From: Rhizobiales bacterium 32-66-11
GTDB lineage: Bacteria > Pseudomonadota > Alphaproteobacteria > Rhizobiales > Xanthobacteraceae
Direction: 5' to 3'
NCBI GenBank assembly: GCA_002304505.1
Contig: NCEH01000008.1
Span: 32,880 to 96,879, forward strand
Length of the DNA: 64,000 bases
The position numbers were made by a program, and so were the translations under genes. Below, piece by piece: positions 17,605 through 25,962 of the stretch (position 1 is its first letter; each line of letters opens with the position of its first letter). The notes below the pieces were generated by a model that was not told the origin of the DNA, made no database searches, and saw only the letters and a list, made by a program, of their open reading frames with translations.

Positions 17605-17622
17605 CTTTAACCCCGAGCAATG
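17605..17622. promoter_or_regulatory. Degenerate FNR/FixK-like dyad upstream of alcohol dehydrogenase
   Basis: CTTTAACCCCGAGCAATG reads on the other strand as TTGCT-N4-GTTAA, differing from the window consensus by one half-site base. It is 58 bp before the alcohol dehydrogenase start codon. It is weaker evidence than the other sites. Confidence 0.4.
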
Positions 17623-17680
17623 TTTCGCTTCGGTCGAGCCGAGAGACTATCGATACGTGATCGACACAAGGAGATCTTCA

Positions 17681-18754
17681 ATGGCATTGATGCGAGCAGC
17701 CGTTTTTGTCGAACCTGGCCGCATCGTCCTTGATGAAAAGCCGATTCCAGACATTGGTCCGCTTGACGCGCTCATCCGGATTACGACCACGACGATTTGT
17801 GGAACCGACGTGCATATTCTCAAAGGTGAGTATCCGGTGGCCAAAGGCCTGACCATCGGTCACGAGCCGGTCGGGGTGATCGAGAAGCTCGGCTCCGCCG
17901 TTTCCGGTTTTCACGAGGGGCAGCGCGTCATCGCCGGCGCAATCACGCCGAGCGGTCATAGCAATGCTTGTCTTTGCGGCTATCACTCGCAGGACGGGGC
18001 AGGCACCAAGCACGGGTGGAAGCCGGCGGGCGGTTGGAAATTCGGCAACACGATCGATGGCTGTCAGGCCGAGTTCGTGTGCGTTCCTGATGCCATGGTC
18101 AATTTGAGTCTCGTACCCGAAGGCTTGACCGACGAACAGGTTCTGATGTGCCCGGACATCATGTCTACAGGCTTCGTCGGCGCGGAGAACGGAGACATTC
18201 GCATCGGCGATAGCGTCGTGGTTTTCGCTCAAGGGCCGATCGGCCTTTGTGCCACCGCCGGCGCCAAATTGAGAGGCGCCACGATGATCATCGCCGTCGA
18301 TGCGATCGCCGAACGAATGGCCGTGTCGCGCATGCTCGGCGCGGACTTCATCATCGATTTCAAGAAAGCTGACCCTGTCGAGGAGATCATGAGGATCACG
18401 GACGGGCGCGGGGTTGATGTTGCGATCGAGGCCCTCGGGACGCAGGCAACCTTCGAGGCTGCGCTGCGCGTGCTGCGGCCGGGCGGCACGCTGTCGAGCC
18501 TTGGCGTCTACTCGACCGACCTTCGGATCCCGCTTGGGGCCTTCGTTGCTGGGCTAGGAGATCACAAGATCGTCACGGCGCTGTGTCCGGGTGGCAAGGA
18601 GCGGATGCGGCGGCTCATGGACGTGATCGCTTCCGGAAGGGTCGATCTGACGCCGCTGATCACCCACCGCTACAAGCTCGACGACATCGAGAATGCCTAT
18701 GACCTCTTCTCCCATCAGCGTGACGGGGTGTTGAAGGTTGCCATTACTCCGTAG
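17681..18754 (+). CDS. Zinc-dependent alcohol dehydrogenase
   Basis: This 357-residue medium-chain dehydrogenase has the catalytic zinc Cys and His in TTTICGTDVHILKGE and TIGHEPVGVIE, and a Rossmann NAD(P)-binding segment around VVVFAQGPIGLCATAGAKL. It resembles secondary-alcohol (isopropanol-type) dehydrogenases, with the GNTIDGCQAEFV segment. The usual four-Cys structural zinc loop is replaced by a loop with few Cys (ACLCGYHSQDG). It would reoxidise NAD(P)H by reducing aldehydes or ketones, fitting fermentative conditions. The ATG at 17681 is chosen for its AAGGAGA ribosome binding site. Confidence 0.92.
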   Translation: MALMRAAVFVEPGRIVLDEKPIPDIGPLDALIRITTTTICGTDVHILKGEYPVAKGLTIGHEPVGVIEKLGSAVSGFHEGQRVIAGAITPSGHSNACLCGYHSQDGAGTKHGWKPAGGWKFGNTIDGCQAEFVCVPDAMVNLSLVPEGLTDEQVLMCPDIMSTGFVGAENGDIRIGDSVVVFAQGPIGLCATAGAKLRGATMIIAVDAIAERMAVSRMLGADFIIDFKKADPVEEIMRITDGRGVDVAIEALGTQATFEAALRVLRPGGTLSSLGVYSTDLRIPLGAFVAGLGDHKIVTALCPGGKERMRRLMDVIASGRVDLTPLITHRYKLDDIENAYDLFSHQRDGVLKVAITP

Positions 18755-18796
18755 CGCCTGAAGCGCCACTCGTTGCCGATACACTGCTGCGACGAA

Positions 18797-19027
18797 CTAC
18801 TGGTCCTTAACCAAGCGCTTTTCTAAAACATTCGGAAGCCTCAAGATGTCTCGGGAGGAAAGCAGTTCTTCACCCTTCGATCCCCGGGGTGACACGACAC
18901 CATCTTCGCCCTGATATCGGTGGTCACCCTTACCGTTCGAAGAGTTGTGGAGCCCAGCTTCAATTTTCGCGGAGAATTTCCGGTTCCGCTTGATCTCAAC
19001 CACGAAGGGCCGAACCGACTGTTTCAT
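18797..19027 (-). CDS. Small conserved hypothetical protein
   Basis: This 76-residue basic protein begins MKQSVRPFVVEIKRNRK. The start is supported by a strong ribosome binding site (GGAGAGGACGG) immediately upstream on the minus strand. The VRPFVVEIKR beginning recurs, from memory, in small proteins of unknown function in Hyphomicrobiales; I could not check this. The rest is polar, with no membrane segment or recognisable domain. It converges with the alcohol dehydrogenase gene. Confidence 0.5.
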   Translation of the reverse strand: MKQSVRPFVVEIKRNRKFSAKIEAGLHNSSNGKGDHRYQGEDGVVSPRGSKGEELLSSRDILRLPNVLEKRLVKDQ

Positions 19028-19244
19028 CCGTCCTCTCCAATCTCTCGGCAGGGCTTGCATGCCACGACACCGATGTGACTGGCGTTTGATCTCAGTCAAT
19101 TCCGTCGCAGCGGCACACTTACCTCAACCAATACATCGTCACTCGAAGGACCGGACTGCCTGGCAAACGCCGGAGTGCCGAACTCGACTTCCCGCCAAGC
19201 GGCATTCGGGCCCCCAAGGCCTTTTGAGCGACAGGGGTCGCGCG

Positions 19245-19469
19245 TCAGCGCGATCCAGACCTATCCCGCGGCCATTCCTGCAACGCAACAATCCAGAGAC
19301 CCACCAAGTTGGCCAGAGGCACGAGCGCAACGATCGACCAAAGTGGCGAGAATCCAATTCGAGCGAGAATGCGTCCGACGGGGTAAAGCAGCAGCGTGAC
19401 AAACAAGACGAAAGCGATCCAGTGCCAAGCCGACCAATAGCCAATCATCATATAGGGTTGGTCCATCAT
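19245..19469 (-). CDS. Small two-helix membrane protein
   Basis: This protein of about 74 residues starts MMDQPYMMIGYWSAWHWIA and contains two hydrophobic helices (WHWIAFVLFVTLLLYPVG and WSIVALVPLANLVGLWIV), with charged residues between and after them. A minus-strand AAGGA precedes the ATG at 19469. The pattern resembles small YjgP-free inner-membrane proteins annotated as hypothetical; no function can be assigned. Confidence 0.6.
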   Translation of the reverse strand: MMDQPYMMIGYWSAWHWIAFVLFVTLLLYPVGRILARIGFSPLWSIVALVPLANLVGLWIVALQEWPRDRSGSR

Positions 19470-19679
19470 TAGAATGTCCTTAGCACTTTTGCTGCGTGAA
19501 TTCACAACCTGAGATACAAGAATCTGCGAAGGGGCGAGCCCTCCGTCCAGGCTCGTCGCGGCAACACGCAAAGCCAGATACTTCTCGTGTCAACACCACC
19601 AATTGACATGTCTCAGCAGCCATGCCGACCTAACGTGCGACGATTTCATCGTAAGATGGCAAGTTCTATGCTGGACTAA

Positions 19680-20450
19680 TTACTCCGAGATAAGGCCGTT
19701 CGTAACCGCCGCCTTGTCGTACAAGAATACGAGATTGGGGTCGGGGAGGTCGCGAGCGCGGTCCTTACCGTCGAAGTCGAAGCGCGTCAGGAAATCTCGG
19801 ATGACATTAAGCCGTGCCTCTGACTTGTCGTCCGCGCGCACGACGGTCCAGGGCGCAAATGGCGTGTGCGTACGGGCCAGCATCTCGTTCCGGGCTACAC
19901 TATAATCGTCCCAGTGCTTTGTCGCTGTATCGTCGATCGGGCTCAGCTTCCACTGCTTGAGCGGATCGTCGCGGCGATCCTTCAGCCGGCGCTTCTGTTC
20001 GGTTCGCGAGATATCCAAATAGTATTTGAGGATGGTGACGCCACAATGGGCGAGCAGCTGCTCGAACAGCGGGGCCGTCATGAGGAACTCGTCATATTCC
20101 TCGTTGCTGCAGAAGCCCATTACCCGCTCGACCCCGGCGCGATTGTACCAACTGCGGTTGAACAGCACGATCTCCCCGCCTGCCGGCAGATGCGGCACCC
20201 AACGTTGGAAATACCAAGACTTCTGGTCTCGGTCGGACGGTTTGCCCAGTGCGACCACCCGCGTCTCGCGCGGGCTGAGATGCTCAACGATTCGCTTGAT
20301 CGTTCCATCCTTGCCGGAGGCGTCCCGTCCTTCGAAGATCACGAGAACCTTCTTGCTGGATTTGATGAGGTGCTTCTGAAGGCCCGCCAGCTCCACCTGG
20401 AGTTCGTGAAGTGCTTGTCTGGTGGCTTCGTGTTTTTCTTTCTTGCCCAT
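19680..20450 (-). CDS. ppk2: Polyphosphate kinase 2
   Basis: This 256-residue PPK2 enzyme transfers phosphate between polyphosphate and nucleoside diphosphates or monophosphates. The Walker A loop is VLVIFEGRDASGKDGTIKR, followed by YFQRWVPHLPAGGEIVLFNR with the Walker B Asp/Asn region, the SWYNRAGVERVMGFC block, and the basic lid (KRRLKDRRDDPLKQWKLSP). The one-domain length corresponds to class I or III enzymes. It stands alone with AGGAATTCC before the ATG. Polyphosphate-driven ATP formation would suit energy-limited conditions. Confidence 0.95.
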   Translation of the reverse strand: MGKKEKHEATRQALHELQVELAGLQKHLIKSSKKVLVIFEGRDASGKDGTIKRIVEHLSPRETRVVALGKPSDRDQKSWYFQRWVPHLPAGGEIVLFNRSWYNRAGVERVMGFCSNEEYDEFLMTAPLFEQLLAHCGVTILKYYLDISRTEQKRRLKDRRDDPLKQWKLSPIDDTATKHWDDYSVARNEMLARTHTPFAPWTVVRADDKSEARLNVIRDFLTRFDFDGKDRARDLPDPNLVFLYDKAAVTNGLISE

Positions 20451-20645
20451 CTGGAATTCCTGTCATGAAGTTTGTTGCATTCCGAAGTATCGTCGGTGGC
20501 AATTCAACGGTACGAAAGCGCAGCCGCCTGCCAACCTAGACAGGCGTTCACCGGGGGCCGATCCTACTCAGTCGGATATCTTCGGCTTGCCAATTCGTAA
20601 CTCCCATTCTCTCGCTGAATCGCGATCTAAAGGCGCCGAAATCCA
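20451..20645. other. Intergenic region, no gene seen
   Basis: This 195-bp stretch separates the ppk2 start from the end of the MFS gene on the same strand. I find no convincing reading frame, dyad or terminator in it. Confidence 0.4.
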
Positions 20646-21908
20646 TCAGTGCGCCGTTTCAAGAGCGGCGGGAGAGTTAACCCGTGCCAGGAGGCCCGGG
20701 ATACCAAGACTTGCGACGACGCCTCCCAGCACCACGAGGGCCGTTAGCGTGAAGGGCGCGTTTGGCACGAAGGAAACCCCAAACAGCAGACCGCCAGCGG
20801 CCGATCCTGCCGCTTGGCCGAGACTTGCGGCCGCAGTCTGCCGACCCAATTCCGCTCCTTGCCTTTCCCCCGCACTGAGCGAAATCCAGTACGTCGCGAT
20901 GGGGGAGAGGATACCAGCGCTGGCCGCGATCGCGGCTACGACGATGGCCGTAGGCACGGTCGCTGCGGCGAATGGCACGGCGGCGACGCTCACTGCCAAG
21001 ACAACAAGGGCGGGCGTGAGGAACCAGCGTGTGGTCTCCGGCTTGACGAGCGGCGAGAAGACGATCGTTTGAGCGACCAACATGACGAGGCTGCACACAC
21101 TGAACATGAGCCCGATCTGGTAGGTACTCATGTCGAGAACTTGCATTCCGCGAAGCGACAGGCCGACTTCGAAGGCACCCACAGCCGCGGCGGTTACGAA
21201 CGAAATGACAAGGAGGCGTGGAAGGGCGGCACGGCCCTCAGGCCCACTTGCAACTCCCTCCTGATTTACGCCGCGCTCCATGGCGTCAGGCACAAAGAAC
21301 CATACTGCCAGCGCCACCAGAAGCGAAAAGCCCGATGTCGTTAAATAGGGTGAAAGGGAAATTGCAGCCTCGCCCGAGCCTGGAAGGAGTTCGCGGGCGA
21401 CAACCACGGTGAAGCTTCCCAGCATCGGCCCGACCAGGAAGCCGATGGCACCGGCAATGTTGAGCAGAGCAAAGCGGCGCGCGCGCCATTCCTTGGTCCG
21501 AGCATAGTCGCCGACAAGGGCATAGGCTGCGGGCACAATGGAAGCCGCGAACAACCCGTTCAGGAAGCGGCCGAGATAGAGCAGAGGGAGGCCATCGGCG
21601 AGCGCAAACAGTGCCAGGGTCAAGGAGAACCCCATCAGTCCCGCGAGCAGCACGGGGCGGCTACCATGCCGATCCGCAAGGCGGCCCCATAGTGGTGCGA
21701 ACAAAAACAGCGCGAGGGTGTAGGTTCCGGTCAGTATGCCGGTATGCCGCGATAGGACAGTAGGATCCGTCGTTCCTGCTATCCGTTGAATCGCAAGCGG
21801 AAGTATCGGCAGAAGGAATCCGTAACCCACGGTAATCGTGAACATTGCCAGAAGCAATGAGATCATCATCCACCATCGCAATGGTTGGAAAGAACTTGCC
21901 GCGATCAC
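20646..21908 (-). CDS. MFS transporter
   Basis: This 420-residue transporter has about twelve hydrophobic helices and the motif [16 protein letters not shown] between helices 2 and 3, as in drug:H+ antiporters (DHA1). Its GTG start overlaps the stop of the CPD-type P-ATPase gene (GTGA at 21905-21908), so it is translated with that metal pump. The substrate is not visible from sequence; metal, organic acid or drug efflux are all possible. The unrelated N-terminal 73 codons that precede the GTG in the same frame are antisense to the ATPase and are not part of the gene. Confidence 0.88.
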   Translation of the reverse strand: MIAASSFQPLRWWMMISLLLAMFTITVGYGFLLPILPLAIQRIAGTTDPTVLSRHTGILTGTYTLALFLFAPLWGRLADRHGSRPVLLAGLMGFSLTLALFALADGLPLLYLGRFLNGLFAASIVPAAYALVGDYARTKEWRARRFALLNIAGAIGFLVGPMLGSFTVVVARELLPGSGEAAISLSPYLTTSGFSLLVALAVWFFVPDAMERGVNQEGVASGPEGRAALPRLLVISFVTAAAVGAFEVGLSLRGMQVLDMSTYQIGLMFSVCSLVMLVAQTIVFSPLVKPETTRWFLTPALVVLAVSVAAVPFAAATVPTAIVVAAIAASAGILSPIATYWISLSAGERQGAELGRQTAAASLGQAAGSAAGGLLFGVSFVPNAPFTLTALVVLGGVVASLGIPGLLARVNSPAALETAH

Positions 21909-24313
21909 GCCGCCGCCTCGACTGCGGTTTCCGTTGAACCACTTTGGACTCTGCTGCCGCGCGTGATGCCGGCCAGCCGTGTGCGCTTGAGCATCAGGGC
22001 GTTGATCGCCACCAGAGCCGAGCTGCCCGACATGGCGAGAGCGGCGATTTCGGGGCTCAGCAGCATTGGGTAGAGCACGCCCGCTGCGAGCGGGAAGGCG
22101 ATGACATTGTAGGCCACGGCCCACCACAGGTTCTGGTGCATCTTGCGCAGGGTTGCGCGGGAGAGCTCGATGGCGCCGACGATGTCGTACGGATCGCTCT
22201 TCATCAGCACGACGTCGGCGCTCTCGATGGCGACGTCCGTCCCCGCACCGATGGCGAACCCCACATCGGCCTGGGTGAGTGCCGGAGCGTCGTTGACGCC
22301 GTCGCCGACCATCCCGACCTTGTGGCCTTGTGCCTGCAGTTCCTGAATCTTCGCCGCCTTCTGGCCCGGCAGTACATCCGCCAGCACCATATCAATGCCG
22401 AGAGTTGCGGCGATTCGCTTCGCCGTGCCGGCGTTGTCGCCGGTCAGCATGGCGACCTGGACGCCACGCTCGCGCAGCTTGGCTACGGTCGCCTGGGCGG
22501 TCGGGCGCGGTGCGTCGGCGATCGCGACGATGCCGAGAAGGCGGCCGCCACGGGCGACATGAACCACGGTTCGGCCGGCGCCCTTCAACTGCTCCGCCGC
22601 ATCGGCGAGTTCGTCAAGGCCGATCTTTTCCTCGTCCATGAGCCGACGGTTGCCGAGAAACGTCGTCTGACCCTCGATCTCGGCGCGGGCGCCTTTCCCC
22701 TCGAGATTGAGGAAGGACTGCGCGTCCGGCACAGTGAGCCCTTCAGCGCGTTCGATGATCGCCAGCGCGAGCGGATGATCCGAACCGTGCTCGACCGCGG
22801 CCGCGATGCGCAGCACCTCATCGGGCGACGCCTGGCCTGCCGCGATCACGTCGACCACGCGCGGCTGACCCATGGTCAGCGTGCCGGTCTTGTCGAAAAC
22901 GATGACGTCGAGCTTGGTCGCATCCTCCAGCGCGGACGCGTTCTTGAACAGGATGCCGTTCATCGCGCCGAGCCCGGTTCCCACCATCACCGCCATCGGC
23001 GTGGCGAGCCCCAGCGCATCGGGACAGGCGATGACAAAGACGGTGATGGTCAGCGTCAGCGCGAAGAGGAGGGTCTGACCGATCCAGAAATACCAGACCG
23101 CGAAGGTGACGAGACCGATCAGGATCGCCGCGAGCACAAGCCATTGCGAGGCCCGATCGGCGAGAAGCTGCGCCGGCGCCTTGGAATTCTGCGCTTCCTG
23201 GACGAGCTTGACGATTTGGGCGAGGGCCGTGTCGGCACCCACCTTCGTCGCCTTGTAGCGCAAGCTGCCACTCTTGTTGATGGTGGCTCCGATGACCATG
23301 TCGCCCGGCTTCTTCGAGACCGGCATCGACTCGCCCGTCAACATCGATTCATCGACGTCGGAGCGACCTTCGAAAACCTCGCCGTCCACAGGGATTTTGT
23401 TGCCGGGACGCAGAATGACCGTATCGCCCAGTAGGACCTCGGCGGTCGGGATCTCGATCTCGGCACCGCTCCTGAGCACCGTGGCCTTGGGCGGCGCGAG
23501 GTCCATGAGCTGACGGATTGCCTCCGACGCGCCAGCTCGTGCCCGCATCTCAAGCCAGTGTCCGAGCAGAATGAACACCAACAGAACGGCAACAGCCTCG
23601 TAGAACTGCTGGCCTTTGAAGAAAAAGGTCGAGCCGACGCTGAACAGGTAGCCCGTGCCGACACTGAGCAGCACCAATACCGCCATGTTGAGCACGCCGT
23701 TGCGCAGCGCGCGGATCGCCGCGACGACGAAGGGCCAACTCGGATAGAGGATCGCGGCGCTCGCGAGAACGAAAAGGAGGATCTCGCGATCGAGGCCGAA
23801 TGGCGGATCGATGCGCAGGAAATCCATGCCCATCGGCTGCAGCAGAAATATCGGCACGGAGAAAATCAACGCGACCCAGAACCGGTTGCGCATGTCCCGG
23901 ACCATGCCCTGCATGTCCATTCCCGCGCCATGACCCATCTCATGGGCCATGGCATCGTGCGAGATCGGCATCGCCTTACCCGGCGTCCCAGAGGCAGGAT
24001 GCGCCCCGTGGCCCGCGTGACCGGCGCCATGACGATGCGGCGCCGCCGGATGCGCCGGCGGCACGGTCGTCTCGTTTGGCACGCATTGGTGCCTCGGAAC
24101 CACCTCGCCGCGGCAATGGAAGCCGCAGGCGATCACCTCGGCCTGGATGGTCTCCAGGCTGGTACGTGTCTCGTCGAAGCCGACCGTAGCCGTGCCGGAC
24201 GCGAAGTTGACGGCGGCGGAGGTGACACCGGGCAATCGACGCAGGCGCTTCTCGACCACGAGCGGATCGAGCACATCGAAGAATTGCTCCACGTCAATTG
24301 TTGTGGTCGTCAC
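21905..24313 (-). CDS. P1B-type ATPase with CPD motif
   Basis: This heavy-metal P-type ATPase of about 802 residues has TGES (actuator), DKTGT (phosphorylated Asp near residue 473) and GDGVNDAP. In helix 6 the metal site reads [12 protein letters not shown], not CPC or CPH. The N-terminal ferredoxin-like domain lacks CxxC and instead has CGFHC plus a later Cys. A His/Met-rich linker ([25 protein letters not shown]) follows. I infer GTG at 24313 as start because of the AGGAG spacing; the upstream ATG at 24361 adds atypical residues. It is co-translated with the downstream MFS gene and follows a Cys-rich mini-protein gene. The metal is probably copper-like but not provable. Confidence 0.88.
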   Translation of the reverse strand: MTTTTIDVEQFFDVLDPLVVEKRLRRLPGVTSAAVNFASGTATVGFDETRTSLETIQAEVIACGFHCRGEVVPRHQCVPNETTVPPAHPAAPHRHGAGHAGHGAHPASGTPGKAMPISHDAMAHEMGHGAGMDMQGMVRDMRNRFWVALIFSVPIFLLQPMGMDFLRIDPPFGLDREILLFVLASAAILYPSWPFVVAAIRALRNGVLNMAVLVLLSVGTGYLFSVGSTFFFKGQQFYEAVAVLLVFILLGHWLEMRARAGASEAIRQLMDLAPPKATVLRSGAEIEIPTAEVLLGDTVILRPGNKIPVDGEVFEGRSDVDESMLTGESMPVSKKPGDMVIGATINKSGSLRYKATKVGADTALAQIVKLVQEAQNSKAPAQLLADRASQWLVLAAILIGLVTFAVWYFWIGQTLLFALTLTITVFVIACPDALGLATPMAVMVGTGLGAMNGILFKNASALEDATKLDVIVFDKTGTLTMGQPRVVDVIAAGQASPDEVLRIAAAVEHGSDHPLALAIIERAEGLTVPDAQSFLNLEGKGARAEIEGQTTFLGNRRLMDEEKIGLDELADAAEQLKGAGRTVVHVARGGRLLGIVAIADAPRPTAQATVAKLRERGVQVAMLTGDNAGTAKRIAATLGIDMVLADVLPGQKAAKIQELQAQGHKVGMVGDGVNDAPALTQADVGFAIGAGTDVAIESADVVLMKSDPYDIVGAIELSRATLRKMHQNLWWAVAYNVIAFPLAAGVLYPMLLSPEIAALAMSGSSALVAINALMLKRTRLAGITRGSRVQSGSTETAVEAAA

Positions 24314-24385
24314 AACCGGCGTCTCCTGTCGAAATCGGAGCGGATGCCCACCACGAACCACCCGCCTTTTTCACGGATCGCGCTG

Positions 24386-24628
24386 TCAACTGCCGCCGCA
24401 GCAGCCGGTCTTCTTCGGGTGATGACCAGCACTGGAGACTGACTTGTCCAGTTCGCCAGCGGGCGCGACCGTGTCGGGCGCCGCAGCATTTTCGTAATTG
24501 CCGCAGGAGCCAAGAGCATTCGCTTTCTCCGCGGCCTCTGCGCCGGCATGGCCATCGCAGCAGGAAGAGGCATTTGGGACCGAATGCTCGGAGGTCGTCT
24601 TGGTCTGGTCGGCAGACGTGGTGCTCAT
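24386..24628 (-). CDS. Small cysteine-rich protein preceding CPD-type ATPase
   Basis: This 80-residue hydrophilic protein has two Cys-Cys pairs, one early (NASSCCDGH) and one at the extreme C-terminus (KKTGCCGGS), with isolated Cys and His between them. It has no signal peptide. The composition suggests a soluble cytoplasmic metal-binding or metal-donor protein, and it lies 72 bp upstream of the CPD-type ATPase gene in the same orientation. The ATG at 24628 is the most plausible start. It is a weakly conserved type and I do not recognise a named family. Confidence 0.6.
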   Translation of the reverse strand: MSTTSADQTKTTSEHSVPNASSCCDGHAGAEAAEKANALGSCGNYENAAAPDTVAPAGELDKSVSSAGHHPKKTGCCGGS

Positions 24629-24963
24629 TCCGGTGACTCCTGCTTGCGGGCACGACGATAGATGGCGCCATTGCGGGCGCTGTCGCCCCATGCCGCACCC
24701 GCACTCTCATTTCCTGATTTTCAAACTTAGGCGATGGCCCGGTCAGCCATCTTTAATCTCGATTAAGGATCGGCATCCTTGGGTCGCGCATCGTTCCCGG
24801 AGCTGACGACCCCTTCAGACTCAGTGTTCCGCTTGTCTCATTTGGCGGCATTTCGAATTGCATCGCTGCGATACGCCGAAGGGGGTCAATCGCGCATCCA
24901 GAAACCGCTCTCCCCAGGGTTGGCTGAAGTCGTTTCCACGATGGCGCCGACTACTCGCCTAAC
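24629..24963. other. Intergenic region between divergent metal and efflux operons
   Basis: No gene is seen in this 335-bp stretch. It contains the FNR/FixK-like dyad at 24751-24768, between two divergent operons, and otherwise only short unsupported reading frames. Confidence 0.6.
24751..24768. promoter_or_regulatory. FNR/FixK-like dyad between divergent operons
   Basis: CTTTAATCTCGATTAAGG has near-perfect dyad symmetry (TTAAT and ATTAA around 4 bp). It lies 123 bp before the Cys-rich protein/CPD ATPase operon and 196 bp before the HlyD gene. It is one of six similar sites in this window. Confidence 0.65.
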
Positions 24964-25962
24964 ATGGATGAGAATGTGCGTATTGCTCCGATCATTGCCG
25001 TCGTCATCCTCGCGGCCGCCGGGGCTGCCGGCTATGCCTATTGGTGGAGGCAACAGGCGACCCGCGTCCCCGCGGGACTGGCCCGGGCAAATGGCCGGAT
25101 CGAAGTCGAACGCGTCGACATCGCTACCAAGTACGCGGGCCGCCTCGCCGAAGTGCGCGTCAACGAGGGCGCCGATGTTCAGAAGGATGGCATCCTCGCC
25201 CGCATCGACACGACCGAAATTCTTGCGCAACTCGCGGCAGCCAGAGCTGCCGTGCACCGCAGCCACCAGGGTGTGGCCATCGCCGAGTCCAATGTGGCTC
25301 TCCGCTCGGCAGAGTTGAAGCTTGCCGAAGTCGAGCTCCGGCGCATCGTCGAACTGATGCGCACGAATACGGCGACGCAAGCGGAACTTGATCGCCGCAC
25401 GGCGCAAAGGGATATTTCAAAGGCCTCGCTGGATAGCGCGAAAGTCGCCATCGAGGACGCTAAGGCGGCCGTCGAGGCGGCTGAGGCCCAGGTCAGCCAG
25501 ATCGAAGCCGCAATTGCGGACATGACGCTGAAAGCGCCGGTATCGGGTCGCGTCGAGTATCGTCTTGCACAGGCCGGGGAGGTCGTAGCTGTCGGCGGGC
25601 GGGTACTCACCCTTCTCGACCTTTCCGACGTCCACATGACGATCTTCCTGCCGACGAGCCAGGTCGGCAGCGTCGAACTCGGGTCGGATGCCCGTATCAT
25701 GCTGGATGGTACGCCCGGCTACGTCGTTCCCGCAACAGTCGCCTTCGTTGCCTCGGAAGCGCAGTTCACGCCGAAATATGTCGAGACCGCGAACGAGCGC
25801 GAGAAGCTGATGTACCGCGTCAAGCTGCACATCGATCCGAAGCTCATCGAGACCTATCGCGCTTACGTCAAAGCCGGCATGACCGGCAACGCCTACGTCA
25901 AGGTCCAGGCCGGAGCGGCGTGGCCGACGAATCTGACGCCGAGGCTTCCGGATGTCCGCTGA
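24964..25962 (+). CDS. HlyD-family membrane fusion protein
   Basis: This 332-residue protein has one N-terminal membrane anchor (IIAVVILAAAGAAGYAYWW), a biotinyl-lipoyl-like half (GRIEVERVDIATKYAGRLAEV), a long alpha-helical hairpin with heptad-like repeats (residues 90-180) and the second lipoyl half (APVSGRVEYRLAQAGEVV). It resembles YhiI, the periplasmic adaptor that links ABC efflux pumps to outer membrane channels. The stop overlaps the start of the next ABC gene (25952), so it belongs to the same three-gene operon. The substrate is unknown. Confidence 0.93.
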   Translation: MDENVRIAPIIAVVILAAAGAAGYAYWWRQQATRVPAGLARANGRIEVERVDIATKYAGRLAEVRVNEGADVQKDGILARIDTTEILAQLAAARAAVHRSHQGVAIAESNVALRSAELKLAEVELRRIVELMRTNTATQAELDRRTAQRDISKASLDSAKVAIEDAKAAVEAAEAQVSQIEAAIADMTLKAPVSGRVEYRLAQAGEVVAVGGRVLTLLDLSDVHMTIFLPTSQVGSVELGSDARIMLDGTPGYVVPATVAFVASEAQFTPKYVETANEREKLMYRVKLHIDPKLIETYRAYVKAGMTGNAYVKVQAGAAWPTNLTPRLPDVR

